From Algibacter marinivivus (GTDB taxonomy: Bacteria > Bacteroidota > Bacteroidia > Flavobacteriales > Flavobacteriaceae): a stretch of 64,000 nucleotides of DNA. The stretch lies in the NCBI RefSeq assembly GCF_003143755.1, contig NZ_QFRI01000002.1, positions 650,670 to 714,669 of the forward strand, given 5' to 3'. Within the stretch, counting starts at the first letter, position 1. The number at the start of each line of letters is the position of its first letter. The notes under the pieces are model-generated. The model was not told the DNA's origin. It was given only the letters and a program-made list of their open reading frames with translations, and did not search any database. Made by a program: the position numbers and the translations under genes. Below, in pieces: positions 8,964 to 19,000 of the stretch.

Positions 8964-10832
8964 TTGAATTATTTAACAGTTGAAAACATATCAAAATCTT
9001 ACGGAGAACTTACACTTTTTAAGAATATTTCTTTTAGTGTCCATAAAGATCAAAAAATAGCTTTTGTTGCCAAAAACGGAACTGGTAAAACCTCTATTTT
9101 AAATATTCTTTCTGGTGATGATGCAGCAGACTCTGGTGATGTTATTTATAGAAAAGACATTAAAGTATCTTTCTTATCACAAAACCCAAAATTTGATAAT
9201 GCTTTAACTGTTGAAGAATCTATTTTTGCTAGCGACAATCCTATCTTAAAAATTATTTCAAATTACGAAAATGCACTTTTAAACCCCGAAGACACTGAGG
9301 CATATCAAGCCGCATTTGATGCCATGGAACATCATCAAGCATGGGATTTTGAAACACTTTACAAACAAATACTTTTTAAATTAAAACTTGATACTTTAGA
9401 ACAAAAAGTCAGTACACTTTCTGGCGGGCAAAAAAAGCGATTAGCTTTAGCTAATGCGTTAATTAACAAACCCGATTTATTAATTCTAGATGAGCCAACT
9501 AATCATTTGGACTTAGAAATGATTGAATGGCTAGAAGCATTTTTTGCCAAAGAAAATATCACCCTTTTTATGGTAACTCACGATCGTTATTTCCTAGAGC
9601 GTGTGTGTAATGAGATTATTGAATTAGATGAAGGCGAACTTTACAACTATAAAGGAAACTACTCCTATTATCTAGAAAAGCGAGAAGCAAGAATAGAACG
9701 CGAAGCTGTGGAAACAGGAAAAGCGAAACAATTATTTAAAAAAGAATTGGCTTGGATGCGTCGACAACCTAAAGCAAGAACTACAAAATCTAAATCTAGA
9801 ATTGATGATTTTGCAGATATCAAACACAGAGCGCACCAACGTAGAAATGACCATGAAGTACAGTTAGAATTAAATATGGAACGACTTGGAAGTAAAATTC
9901 TAGAGTTCCATAAAGTATCAAAAGCTTTTAAGAATAAAACAATATTAAATAATTTTGAATACACTTTTAAAAAAGGCGAACGTGTTGGTATAATTGGTAA
10001 AAACGGAACTGGAAAAACTACTTTTTTAAATATTTTAACTCAAATTGCTCAACCCGATTCTGGCAAAGTGGTCAAAGGAGATACCGTGAAGTTTGGTTAT
10101 TACACTCAAAACGGAATTACCATAAAACCAGAACAAAAAGTTATTGATGTTATCAAAGAGTTTGGTGACTATATTCCCTTAAAAAAAGGACGTCAAATAT
10201 CCGCTCAACAACTTTTAGAACGGTTTTTATTTAGCAGAAAAAAGCAATATGATTTTGTTGAAAAACTTAGTGGCGGAGAACGTAAACGTTTGTACTTATG
10301 CACCGTTTTAATTCAAAATCCTAATTTTTTAATTCTTGATGAACCAACAAATGATTTAGATATTGTTACACTTAATGTTCTAGAAAGTTTTCTTTTAGAT
10401 TTCCCAGGATGTGTTATTGTTGTAACACACGATCGTTATTTTATGGATAAAGTGATTGACCATTTATTCGTATTTAAAGGTGAAGGTATTATTGAAGATT
10501 TTCCAGGAAATTATTCTGATTATCGAGTTTATGAAGATAGCCAACCAGTAATTTCAAACACCGTTGATGTTGAAGATAAAAAAGAAAAACAATCTTGGAA
10601 ACAAAATGAAGTTTCAAAACTATCTTTCAATGAAGAAAAGGAATTGCGGAATATAGAAAGCAAATTGAATTCATTAGCGTTTGATAAGAAAGAATTAGAA
10701 AGTAAATTCAATAATCCTGATTTAACTCAAGATAACATTAATAAACTCTCAGAGGAACTTCAACTAATTATTGATACCATTGAAGCTAAAGAAGAACGTT
10801 GGTTTGAATTATCTTCTAAATTAGAAGGTTAA
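8964..10832 (+). CDS. ABC-F family ATPase (Uup-like)
   Basis: This protein of about 622 residues has two ABC ATPase domains and no membrane segment, as in ABC-F proteins that act on ribosomes or, for Uup, in DNA transactions and ribosome assembly. The first Walker A reads AKNGTGKT (about 36-43, Ala in place of the first Gly) and the second GKNGTGKT. Signatures are LSGGQKKRLALA and LSGGERKRLYLC, each followed by a LILDEPTN Walker B. The C-terminus is a coiled coil, as in Uup. A TTG start at 8964 is chosen because MNYLTVENISKSYGELTLF is the usual family beginning; an in-frame ATG at 8898 would add 22 hydrophobic, atypical residues. Confidence 0.88.
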   Translation: MNYLTVENISKSYGELTLFKNISFSVHKDQKIAFVAKNGTGKTSILNILSGDDAADSGDVIYRKDIKVSFLSQNPKFDNALTVEESIFASDNPILKIISNYENALLNPEDTEAYQAAFDAMEHHQAWDFETLYKQILFKLKLDTLEQKVSTLSGGQKKRLALANALINKPDLLILDEPTNHLDLEMIEWLEAFFAKENITLFMVTHDRYFLERVCNEIIELDEGELYNYKGNYSYYLEKREARIEREAVETGKAKQLFKKELAWMRRQPKARTTKSKSRIDDFADIKHRAHQRRNDHEVQLELNMERLGSKILEFHKVSKAFKNKTILNNFEYTFKKGERVGIIGKNGTGKTTFLNILTQIAQPDSGKVVKGDTVKFGYYTQNGITIKPEQKVIDVIKEFGDYIPLKKGRQISAQQLLERFLFSRKKQYDFVEKLSGGERKRLYLCTVLIQNPNFLILDEPTNDLDIVTLNVLESFLLDFPGCVIVVTHDRYFMDKVIDHLFVFKGEGIIEDFPGNYSDYRVYEDSQPVISNTVDVEDKKEKQSWKQNEVSKLSFNEEKELRNIESKLNSLAFDKKELESKFNNPDLTQDNINKLSEELQLIIDTIEAKEERWFELSSKLEG

Positions 10833-10838
10833 TAATAT

Positions 10839-10891
10839 CTCATTGAGGGCAGTCGAGAGGTTATAAATACGTAGAAAAGGTCTCAACTGTG
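10839..10891. repeat. Dispersed palindromic repeat between two genes
   Basis: The short spacer holds a degenerate inverted repeat (ctcattgagggcagtcgag on the left, ggtctcaactgtgttcaac on the right). It resembles the short gagcgcagtcgag repeat seen dispersed in flavobacterial genomes, as far as I recall. It may form an RNA hairpin after the ABC-F gene. Confidence 0.4.
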
Positions 10892-10908
10892 TTCAACCAA
10901 ATAGAAAT

Positions 10909-11682
10909 ATGTTTTATCAAGTTATTCAATACATAAAATTTCTTTTAAAAAGTAGCAACCAACATGGTGTACATTCTCCATTTGTTTATAATTTGGTCAC
11001 TAAATGTTTTTATGATAAAACGGCATATGGAGCTTACAACCATCTTTTAAATTACCGTAAATCTTTAATTGAAAATCATACTAAAATTAAAGTTACTGAT
11101 TTAGGAGCTGGCTCTCAAGCAATGAAGCAACAAGAACGTTCAGTTTCTGAAATTGCAAAAAACGCTGGTACAACACATAAAAGAGCTAAACTTTTATACA
11201 GACTTACTAATTATTTTAAGCCTGAAAGCATTTTAGAACTTGGTACTTCTTTAGGTATTGCATCCTATGCTATAAGATTAGGGAATCCAGAGGCTAATAT
11301 TACTTCTATTGAAGGTTGTCCAGAAACTTCAAAATTCTCAAAACATCAATTACAAAAACATCAAATTGAAAATATTTCAATTCTAAATGGTGATTTTATT
11401 AATGAAATAGATAAGATAAGCTTAAAAAATTACGACCTCATTTTCTTTGATGGCAACCACCAAAAAGGAGCAACTTTAAAATATTTTGAAACTTTATTAA
11501 AAACAGCAACGAATAATTCTGTATTCATTTTTGATGATATTTATTGGTCAGAAGAAATGACTGAAGCGTGGGAGATTATAAAAAAACACCCTAAAGTAAC
11601 CGTTACTATTGATACTTTTTTCTGGGGTTTTGTTTTTTTTAGAAAAGAACAAGAAACAGAACACTTCAAAATAAGAGTTTAA
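10909..11682 (+). CDS. Class I SAM-dependent methyltransferase (O-methyltransferase-like)
   Basis: This 257-residue protein has a Rossmann SAM-binding motif ILELGTSLGIASYAI near residues 108-122, an acidic motif at the end of the second strand (SIEGCPE), and LIFFDGNH followed by FIFDDIYWSEEM, as in O-methyltransferases of the MT_24/class I type. The N-terminal stretch with HGVHSPFVYNLVTKCF is typical of a conserved Bacteroidota family whose substrate is not known to me. It is on the plus strand 76 bases after the ABC-F gene and convergent with the OmpA gene. Confidence 0.75.
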   Translation: MFYQVIQYIKFLLKSSNQHGVHSPFVYNLVTKCFYDKTAYGAYNHLLNYRKSLIENHTKIKVTDLGAGSQAMKQQERSVSEIAKNAGTTHKRAKLLYRLTNYFKPESILELGTSLGIASYAIRLGNPEANITSIEGCPETSKFSKHQLQKHQIENISILNGDFINEIDKISLKNYDLIFFDGNHQKGATLKYFETLLKTATNNSVFIFDDIYWSEEMTEAWEIIKKHPKVTVTIDTFFWGFVFFRKEQETEHFKIRV

Positions 11683-11690
11683 TTTATGTT

Positions 11691-11715
11691 TGTCATTCCT
11701 GCTAAGGCAGGAATC
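11691..11715. repeat. Dispersed short hairpin repeat, copy 1
   Basis: The sequence tgtcattcctgctaaggcag, followed by gaatc, forms a hairpin of attcctgc with gcaggaat. A reversed, slightly diverged copy is at 29321-29346. This is a short intergenic repeat common in flavobacterial genomes. Confidence 0.6.
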
Positions 11716-11755
11716 AAAAAAAAGCTCAATATTAATTAATACTGAGCTTTTAAAT
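11716..11755. terminator. Bidirectional terminator between convergent genes
   Basis: Arms aaaagctcaatat and atactgagctttt (one mismatch) flanked by A and T runs lie between the convergent methyltransferase and OmpA genes. Confidence 0.75.
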
Positions 11756-11773
11756 ATTATTAAATAAGATTTT

Positions 11774-13858
11774 CTATTTCACTAAGTTAATTTCAACTCT
11801 TCTATTTTGTGCTCTACCCGCTTTATACATATTAGTTGCAATTGGTCTTCTTTCTCCATATCCAATAGCTGACAACCTAGTAGAATCTACTCCATTTTTA
11901 ACCAAAAAGTCTTTAACAGCATTAGCTCTAGCATCTGATAAGCTTTGGTTTAGCTCATAACTTCCAATACTATCAGTATGCCCTTCAACTGTAAACTTAG
12001 CATTAGGATATTCTTCTAAAACTGTTATAATATCTGATAACACTTGATTAGATTCTGCTTTAATTGAAGCAGTTCCCGAATTGAATAAAATAGTTTTAGC
12101 ATAATCATTCAATGTTTTTTGAAGCTTTTGGATAACTGCTTCTGGGCAACCATTATTAGCAACTGTACCAGGTTCATCAATACAATCATCATCTTTATCT
12201 AAAACACCATCACCGTCATTATCTGGCCATGGGCAGCCTTTATTTATAGAAGACCCTGCTTCTTCAGGACAAGCATCATCTTTATCTAAAACACCATCCT
12301 CATCTTTATCTTGCCATGGGCAGCCTTTGTTTTCTTCTGGACCAGCAACTTCTGGACATTCATCATCAGTATCAAGTACTCCATCTTCATCTTGATCTTC
12401 AACAGGGCAACCATTATTTGAAATTGGACCAGCAACTTTAGGGCAATCATCTAGCTTATCAAAAATGCCATCACCATCTCTATCCTTTGGAGCATTCTGA
12501 TATATTGGTATTTTCAATCCTGCATAAACATCTGCTTGCCTATTATTATCACTACCAAACGCTGAAGAAATAGATCCGGAACCTACATATAAAGGACCCG
12601 CTCTTAATCCATACCCTACTCTAAAACCATTATCCTCTATAACGCTTAAAGGCATATAAAAACTAAACCATTTAGTTTCTAGACGTGGCGTTAAGGAAAC
12701 CATATTTGACACACGATTTGCAGTTATTCTGTCTTTAGACATTAATGAAAAATCTGTATTTAGATTTAAATATACTTTTCCATTAATATTCCAATCTGCA
12801 TTTATGTGTAATGCTGTTGGTAAATCAACTTTATAACCTGTAGCAGTATTAGTTCTTGTATAAAAAGTATTTAAAAAATCGCCAATATTGTCTGTTCCAT
12901 CAAAATCATCTTCACTTACATCTGTGTTAGTAATATTATATGCTTCTTTTATTCCATCCTTATAATCAATAAAACCAATATCTGTAACAGAAATTCCAAT
13001 TTTTAATTTGTATTTATTTAGATGTTTAAATCTGTAAGGACTGGAATCTTTCACTTTATAATCTTTGTGTTTTGGCCTCCACTCATACACAAAACCTAAA
13101 TCTACACCAAAACCACTGGCATCAGGTGTTTCATAATCGTAATCATCGGTATCAAAATCAGTAAATCGTGCATAAGTTATGTTCCCACTTGTGGTTATAC
13201 TCCCCGTAGTTTCTCCTCCACCAAGGTCAGTTCCATCAGCATCATAATTTAAAGAAACATTTTCTCCTGATGCATAAGTATTCGCTAGTCCTTTTAGGTA
13301 TTTTAAAGACGCACCACCTTTTACAAAATGCTGCTCTTTATTAAGTAGTGTTCTGGCATAAGTAACACCTACCTCAGCCCAAGAATGTGCCAAGAGATTC
13401 ATACTTCCTTCATCAAAATTATAATCATCTGTATCATCATCATCAATTGATTCAATGGACGAACCATTAATTTCATTAGCATTAACAAAAGCTCGTGCTC
13501 TTGTAAATATGGCTATTGAGCTATTTTTAGTTAAGTTAAACATAAACGATGGCCCTAAAACATCTACATTAATTGCTGCACTATTACCATCTTTAGCATT
13601 TGTTTTTGCTTCTAAATCAAAACTATAACCATCTCTTGTTGCGTCCCATACGTTAATACCATAATAATCATTACTTCCAAATACACTTGCACCAGCAAGA
13701 TTTATATCTGCTTTAAAACGAGAATCGGCAATATTTGCAGGGTTAGAAATAACACCATGTACACCACTATAATTATCTGTAAGAAACCCGATATGAGATT
13801 GTGCTTTTAAGCAAAAAGGCACTAAAAGTATTACGATTAATAATGTAATTTTTTTCAT
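11774..13858 (-). CDS. OmpA-family outer-membrane protein with DUF5723-like barrel and TSP3 repeats
   Basis: This 694-residue protein starts with a signal peptide ending in CLKAQS. Residues to about 450 form a beta-strand-rich region resembling the DUF5723/PorP-like barrel found in Bacteroidota. Four thrombospondin type 3 calcium-binding repeats follow, each with a DxDGDGxxDxxDxCP pattern (about 458-575). The C-terminus is an OmpA domain that binds peptidoglycan, recognisable by VEGHTDSIGSYELNQSLSDA and GYGERRPIATN. It probably links the outer membrane to the cell wall. It is monocistronic and faces away from the gene at 14227. Confidence 0.85.
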   Translation of the reverse strand: MKKITLLIVILLVPFCLKAQSHIGFLTDNYSGVHGVISNPANIADSRFKADINLAGASVFGSNDYYGINVWDATRDGYSFDLEAKTNAKDGNSAAINVDVLGPSFMFNLTKNSSIAIFTRARAFVNANEINGSSIESIDDDDTDDYNFDEGSMNLLAHSWAEVGVTYARTLLNKEQHFVKGGASLKYLKGLANTYASGENVSLNYDADGTDLGGGETTGSITTSGNITYARFTDFDTDDYDYETPDASGFGVDLGFVYEWRPKHKDYKVKDSSPYRFKHLNKYKLKIGISVTDIGFIDYKDGIKEAYNITNTDVSEDDFDGTDNIGDFLNTFYTRTNTATGYKVDLPTALHINADWNINGKVYLNLNTDFSLMSKDRITANRVSNMVSLTPRLETKWFSFYMPLSVIEDNGFRVGYGLRAGPLYVGSGSISSAFGSDNNRQADVYAGLKIPIYQNAPKDRDGDGIFDKLDDCPKVAGPISNNGCPVEDQDEDGVLDTDDECPEVAGPEENKGCPWQDKDEDGVLDKDDACPEEAGSSINKGCPWPDNDGDGVLDKDDDCIDEPGTVANNGCPEAVIQKLQKTLNDYAKTILFNSGTASIKAESNQVLSDIITVLEEYPNAKFTVEGHTDSIGSYELNQSLSDARANAVKDFLVKNGVDSTRLSAIGYGERRPIATNMYKAGRAQNRRVEINLVK

Positions 13859-14226
13859 TATTCTAATTTGGTTTTCGGGATAAAAGTAATAGTTTTCTGT
13901 TAAAACACTATAGATTTTTATTGATGTAATATACTGAATTACATAGTTTTCAATAATTCATTTGAAAAATAAAGAATTTTTAAATGAATTGCTATAAAGA
14001 TTACTTTTTATAATTAAATGCTTGATGAAACAACAGATAAATTCTTTGAACATTCTTTTTTAATTAAATTGCATACATCAAATAATGATTAACAGTGATA
14101 CCTATTCTTATAATTATAGTTGTAATAATTACCTTTTCTGTAGGTAGTACAAGAGGAAAAACAAGAGACTTCAAAAAGAATTATAAGATTAAAAAGGAAA
14201 GAAACAAATTTCATAAAAAATAATCA
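13859..14226. other. Intergenic region, 368 bases, no gene seen
   Basis: This AT-rich stretch lies between divergent genes and must hold promoters for both. No RNA gene, clear repeat or strong promoter match was seen. Bases from about 14144 are purine-rich up to the next start. Confidence 0.6.
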
Positions 14227-14640
14227 ATGGGAACTTATTGGTTAATCACAGCTATTATACTAGGAGCTATTTTTACCTATCTAAATAATCAGAAAAAGTT
14301 TGTCGATAGTTTTTATAAAAACCTAACGGATGAGCAATTATACAAGGAAACAATTATAATTTTAAATAAAATTTTAGCTCTTCATGATAAAAATTCTGAT
14401 TTTATTTATTCTGGATTAGAAGATTACGATGATTTAAAGCAAACTATTTCTGTTTATAAAGAATCGTTAATTAAGTATAATTTTGAAACTATTTTAAAAT
14501 TAAGAAGTGATTTTGCTCCAACAGGTTTGTTTCAAGAATTATCCATACAAAATGAATGGACTGAAGCTTATACTGAATTAGTAGATAAATTTAACATCAT
14601 CTATAATACAATTGAAGAAAGATTAAAGAATTATTCATGA
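14227..14640 (+). CDS. Hypothetical protein with one N-terminal membrane helix
   Basis: I do not recognise this 137-residue protein. It begins with a hydrophobic segment (WLITAIILGAIFTYL) that would be a membrane anchor with little before it. The remainder is a charged, mostly helical domain rich in Lys, Glu, Leu and Tyr. It is 52 bases ahead of the cobalamin adenosyltransferase gene on the same strand and may be co-transcribed. Its codon use looks like its neighbours, so it is likely real, but no function is proposed. Confidence 0.6.
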   Translation: MGTYWLITAIILGAIFTYLNNQKKFVDSFYKNLTDEQLYKETIIILNKILALHDKNSDFIYSGLEDYDDLKQTISVYKESLIKYNFETILKLRSDFAPTGLFQELSIQNEWTEAYTELVDKFNIIYNTIEERLKNYS

Positions 14641-14692
14641 ATTCGTAGCAAATCATTTTGACTTTTACCTTTATAACTTTTACCTTTATATC

Positions 14693-15265
14693 ATGAAAAT
14701 CTACACAAAAACAGGCGATAAAGGCACCACTGCTTTATTTGGTGGCACCCGCGTCCCGAAGCATCATATTAGAATTGAAAGTTATGGAACGGTTGATGAA
14801 TTGAACTCGCATTTGGGGTTAATTCGCGACCAAGATATTAATTCGCATTATCAAGAGTTATTAATGACTATTCAAGACAAACTCTTTACTGTCGGGGCTA
14901 TTTTAGCTACTGATCCTGAAAAGGCTGTTTTAAAAAATGGTAAAGAACGTTTGAATATTGAAAAAATTTCTGCAAAAGATATTGAACTTTTAGAGCAAGA
15001 AATGGATACTATGAATGAGGCTTTACCACCAATGACGCATTTTGTACTTCCTGGTGGGCATCAAACGGTGTCATTCTGTCACATAGCGCGTTGTGTATGC
15101 CGTAGAGCGGAACGTTTAGCTTCTGCACTGAATGATTTAGAACCTTTTGAGGCAAATGCTTTAACCTACTTAAACCGTCTTTCTGACTACCTTTTTGTAT
15201 TGGCACGAAAGTTGTCTTCTGATTTACAAGCAAATGAAATTAAGTGGATTCCTGAGAAGAAGTAA
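14693..15265 (+). CDS. Cob(I)alamin adenosyltransferase, PduO type
   Basis: This 190-residue enzyme transfers the adenosyl group of ATP to cob(I)alamin, giving adenosylcobalamin. The N-terminal KIYTKTGDKGTTALFGG motif binds ATP and is diagnostic for the PduO/MMAB family, and VDELNSHLG follows. The C-terminal half has the CRRAERLAS helix and LNRLSDYLFVLAR, also diagnostic. Length matches the family. It is a plausible partner of B12-dependent enzymes such as methylmalonyl-CoA mutase, none of which are in this window. Confidence 0.92.
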   Translation: MKIYTKTGDKGTTALFGGTRVPKHHIRIESYGTVDELNSHLGLIRDQDINSHYQELLMTIQDKLFTVGAILATDPEKAVLKNGKERLNIEKISAKDIELLEQEMDTMNEALPPMTHFVLPGGHQTVSFCHIARCVCRRAERLASALNDLEPFEANALTYLNRLSDYLFVLARKLSSDLQANEIKWIPEKK

Positions 15266-15363
15266 AATAGCTTGAATACGGAAAACAGGAGCTTGAAATT
15301 AGGGTTTGAAGTAGCAAAAAACAAATGTTTTTTGACTGAATACTGACGACTACGGACTAGCCC

Positions 15364-15502
15364 GCGTTAGGGATTGCAGTAGAAAGCCCACAGCCTGACG
15401 AAGGAAGTGCGAGGACTTGTAACGAAACATTTATGTTCATGAATTCCAAAATTTAAAATAGAATGCATGAATAAAAGCCCGACCCCTTTTGGGGTAACGC
15501 CC
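15364..15502 (+). repeat. Dispersed structured intergenic repeat, copy A
   Basis: The element begins gcgttagggattg and ends with agcccgaccc, a short loop, then gggtaacgccc. Conserved blocks agcccacagcctga, gtgcgaggact and gtaac are shared in order with copy B at 33561-33660, which lies on the other strand. The ends (gcgtta and taacgc) are complementary, so the whole element can close into one hairpin. Confidence 0.75.
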
Positions 15503-15619
15503 AAATTATTATTCGATTTTATTTGCGACATTATTATTAACCCGCAGGAATAATTGCAGGTGTTTAGAGTACAAAAAGATACGTTCTTATAATTAATGAT
15601 TAAATATTTCATTTTTTTC

Positions 15620-15649
15620 TTGTGTGTTTAAACTAAAAAATTATTTTTG
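15620..15649 (+). promoter_or_regulatory. Bacteroidota primary-sigma promoter
   Basis: TTG at 15620-15622 and TATTTTTG at 15642-15649 are separated by 19 bases, matching the consensus TTG-N19-TAnnTTTG. It lies 21 bases before the start of the gene at 15671. Confidence 0.75.
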
Positions 15650-15670
15650 CAAAAAATTAAACATTAAGAA

Positions 15671-15892
15671 ATGTATTGGACTTTAGAATTAGCATCGTAT
15701 TTAAGTGATGCGCCATGGCCAGCAACAAAAGATGAATTAATAGATTACGCTATTAGAACAGGAGCCCCTTTGGAGGTTGTTGAGAATTTGCAATCTATTG
15801 AGGATGAAGGAGACTCTTATGACTCTATTGAGGAAATCTGGTCTGATTATCCTACCGATGAGGATTACCTCTGGAATGAAGATGAATATTAA
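15671..15892 (+). CDS. Small acidic DUF2795 family protein
   Basis: This 73-residue protein starts MYWTLELASYLSDAPWPATK and continues with a helical segment (DELIDYAIRTGAPLEVVENL), the DUF2795 pattern seen in short conserved Bacteroidota proteins. The C-terminus is very acidic, ending in EDEY. It has its own promoter and terminator directly upstream of secA, an arrangement I recall as conserved in Flavobacteriaceae. The function is unknown; the linkage with secA suggests but does not prove a role in growth or export. Confidence 0.8.
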   Translation: MYWTLELASYLSDAPWPATKDELIDYAIRTGAPLEVVENLQSIEDEGDSYDSIEEIWSDYPTDEDYLWNEDEY

Positions 15893-15913
15893 AAAAGCAT
15901 AAAAGAATATTAA

Positions 15914-15943
15914 AAAGTCTCGATTTGAGGCTTTTTTTTTGTT
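15914..15943 (+). terminator. Intrinsic terminator after the DUF2795 gene
   Basis: Stem aaagtctc / gaggcttt followed by a run of T. It separates the small gene from secA. Confidence 0.7.
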
Positions 15944-15973
15944 CTATTTTTAAAATAAAAGCTTAACAAAATG

Positions 15974-15981
15974 TATCTTTG
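15974..15981 (+). promoter_or_regulatory. Possible -7 element for secA
   Basis: TATCTTTG matches TAnnTTTG and lies 77 bases before the secA start. No good TTG is found at the right distance upstream. Confidence 0.4.
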
Positions 15982-16058
15982 AATGCCTTTTGAAAGGGCG
16001 AAATTAATAACGACGAAAACCTAGGGTAATCCTAGATAAAACATATAAAATTAGACTC

Positions 16059-19000
16059 ATGAGTTTTTTAAATTCTGTATTAAAAATATTTGTTGGCGAC
16101 AAGTCTAAACAAGACGTAAAAGCCATATCTCCATATGTTGATAAAATTAAAGCTTTTGAAGCTGCTTTGGAAGCCTTATCTCATGATGAGTTAAGAGCTA
16201 AAACCACTGAGTTTAAAGCTAAAATTGCCGAGGCTAATGCAGATATTGACAAGAAAATTGCTGACTTAACACAAGAAGCAGATACCACTGAAGATATTGA
16301 TAAGCGCGAGGATATTTATGAAGAAATTGATCGCTTAAAGGATGAGGCTTACAAAATAACCGAAGGTGTTTTAGATGCTATTTTACCTGAAGCTTTTGCT
16401 GTGGTTAAAGAAACTGCAAAACGTTTTGTACATAATACCTCTATTACTGTAACTGCAAATGAATTTGACAGAAGTGTTTCTGGCGAAAAAGATTATGTGG
16501 TTTTAGATGGCGATAAAGCGGTTTGGGCAAACTCTTGGGATGCTGCAGGAAAACCAATTACTTGGGACATGATACATTATGATGTACAGTTAATTGGTGG
16601 TGTTGCCATGCACCAAGGTAAAATTGCCGAAATGCAAACTGGTGAGGGTAAAACCTTAGTGGCTACATTACCTGTTTATTTAAATGCTTTGGCTGGAAAA
16701 GGGGTACACTTAGTAACAGTAAATGACTACTTAGCAAAACGTGATAGTGCGTGGATGGCTCCTATTTTTCAGTTCCATGGTATGAGTGTGGATTGTATTG
16801 ATTACCATCAACCAAACTCTGAAGCTAGAAGAAAAGCCTATAATGCTGATATTACTTATGGTACAAATAACGAATTTGGTTTTGATTATTTGCGTGATAA
16901 TATGGCACACTCCATTGATGATTTGGTACAACGCCCACACCACTACGGAATTATTGATGAAGTAGATTCTGTTTTAGTTGATGATGCACGTACACCATTA
17001 ATTATCTCTGGCCCTATCCCGAAAGGCGACCGCCATGAGTTTACAGAATTAAAACCTAAAGTAGAAGATATTGTTTCGGTACAGCGTAAATACTTAACAG
17101 GTGTTTTAGCAGAAGCTAAAAAACTAATTGCGTCTGGAGATACTAAAGAAGGTGGTTTAAAATTACTACGTGTATATCGTGGTATTCCAAAAAACAAAGC
17201 ACTTATCAAGTTTTTATCTGAAGAAGGTGTTAAGCAGTTACTCCAAAAAACTGAGAACTTTTACATGCAAGACAACAACCGCGAAATGCCAACGGTTGAT
17301 GCAGAATTATACTATGTGATTGAAGAGAAAAACAATCAAGTTGAGTTAACTGATAAAGGTGTTGAATACATTTCTGGAAAGGATAATCCAGATTTCTTTA
17401 TATTACCAGAAATAGGAATTGAAGTTGCTAAAATTGAAGGGCAAGGACTTCCAGCTGAAGAAGAAGCAACACTTAAAGAAGAGTTATTTAAAGAATTTGG
17501 AGTTAAATCTGAACGTATACACACATTAAGTCAACTATTAAAAGCTTATGCTTTATTTGAAAAAGACACACAATACGTGGTGATGGAGAATAAAGTAATG
17601 ATTGTTGATGAGCAAACGGGTCGTATTATGGATGGTCGTCGTTATTCTGACGGATTACATCAAGCGATTGAAGCAAAAGAAAATGTAAAAATTGAAGATG
17701 CTACGCAAACATTTGCAACAGTAACATTACAAAATTACTTTAGAATGTACCGTAAACTGTCTGGTATGACGGGTACTGCATTAACTGAAGCTGGTGAATT
17801 TTGGGAAATCTACAAATTAGATGTTCTTGAAACACCAACTAACCGCCCCATTGCACGTGATGATAGAGAAGATTTAGTTTATAAAACGAAGCGTGAAAAG
17901 TATAATGCGGTTATTGATGAAGTTACAAAACTATCTCAAGCTGGTCGTCCGGTATTGATTGGTACAACATCTGTTGAGATTTCTGAATTACTTGGTAAAA
18001 TGTTAAGCATTCGTAAAATACCTCATAACGTATTGAATGCGAAACAGCATAAACGTGAAGCTGATATAGTTGCTGAAGCGGGTAATGCAGGACAAGTAAC
18101 TATTGCAACCAATATGGCTGGTCGTGGTACCGATATTAAATTATCTGAAGAAGTTAAAGCTGCTGGTGGTTTAGCTATTGTAGGTACAGAACGTCATGAT
18201 TCTCGTCGTGTAGATAGACAGCTGCGTGGTCGTGCTGGTCGTCAAGGAGATCCAGGAAGCTCTCAATTTTACGTATCTCTTGAAGATAACTTAATGCGTT
18301 TATTTGGTTCTGAGCGTATTGCTAAAATGATGGATAAAATGGGATTGAAGGAAGGTGAAGTCATTCAGCATTCTATGATTTCAAAATCTATTGAGCGCGC
18401 ACAAAAGAAAGTTGAAGAAAACCAGTTTGGAGTTCGTAAGCGATTGTTAGAATATGATGATGTAATGAATGCGCAACGTGAGGTGGTTTACAAACGTCGT
18501 TACAACGCGTTAAACGGAGAACGTTTACGTGTTGATTTAGCCAACATGATTTTTGATACTTCGGAAGGTATAGCTGAAACCAATAAAGGTGCTAACGATT
18601 ATAAAAACTTTGAGTTTGAATTGATTCGTTATTTCTCAATGAGCTCGCCAATTACTGAAGAAGAGTTCGGGAAGCTTTCAGCTCAAGAGATTACATCAAA
18701 AATATATAAAGCTGCTTTTGAACATTATAGAGATAAAATGGCTCGTAATGCTGATATTGCGTTCCCTGTAATTAAAAATGTTTATGAAACGCAACGCGAT
18801 AAATTCAAACGTATTGTAGTACCATTTACTGATGGTGTTAAGAGTTTAAATGTGGTTACTGACCTTGAAAAAGCCTACGAAACCAATGGTAAACAATTAA
18901 TTACTGATTTTGAAAAGAACATTACTTTAGCCATCATTGATGATGCATGGAAAACCCATTTACGCAAAATGGATGAATTAAAGCAGTCAGTTCAATTAGC

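Larger units (their letters stand above)
15266..15670. other. Intergenic region with structured repeat and a promoter
   Basis: This 405-base gap holds copy A of a dispersed structured repeat (15364-15502) and a strong promoter for the small gene at 15671. An 81-codon open frame on the minus strand overlaps the repeat and is not considered a gene. Confidence 0.6.

Noticed and set aside
15367..15612. An 81-codon frame on the minus strand
   Set aside because: It lies within a dispersed structured repeat, has no family match and ends in the repeat sequence itself.
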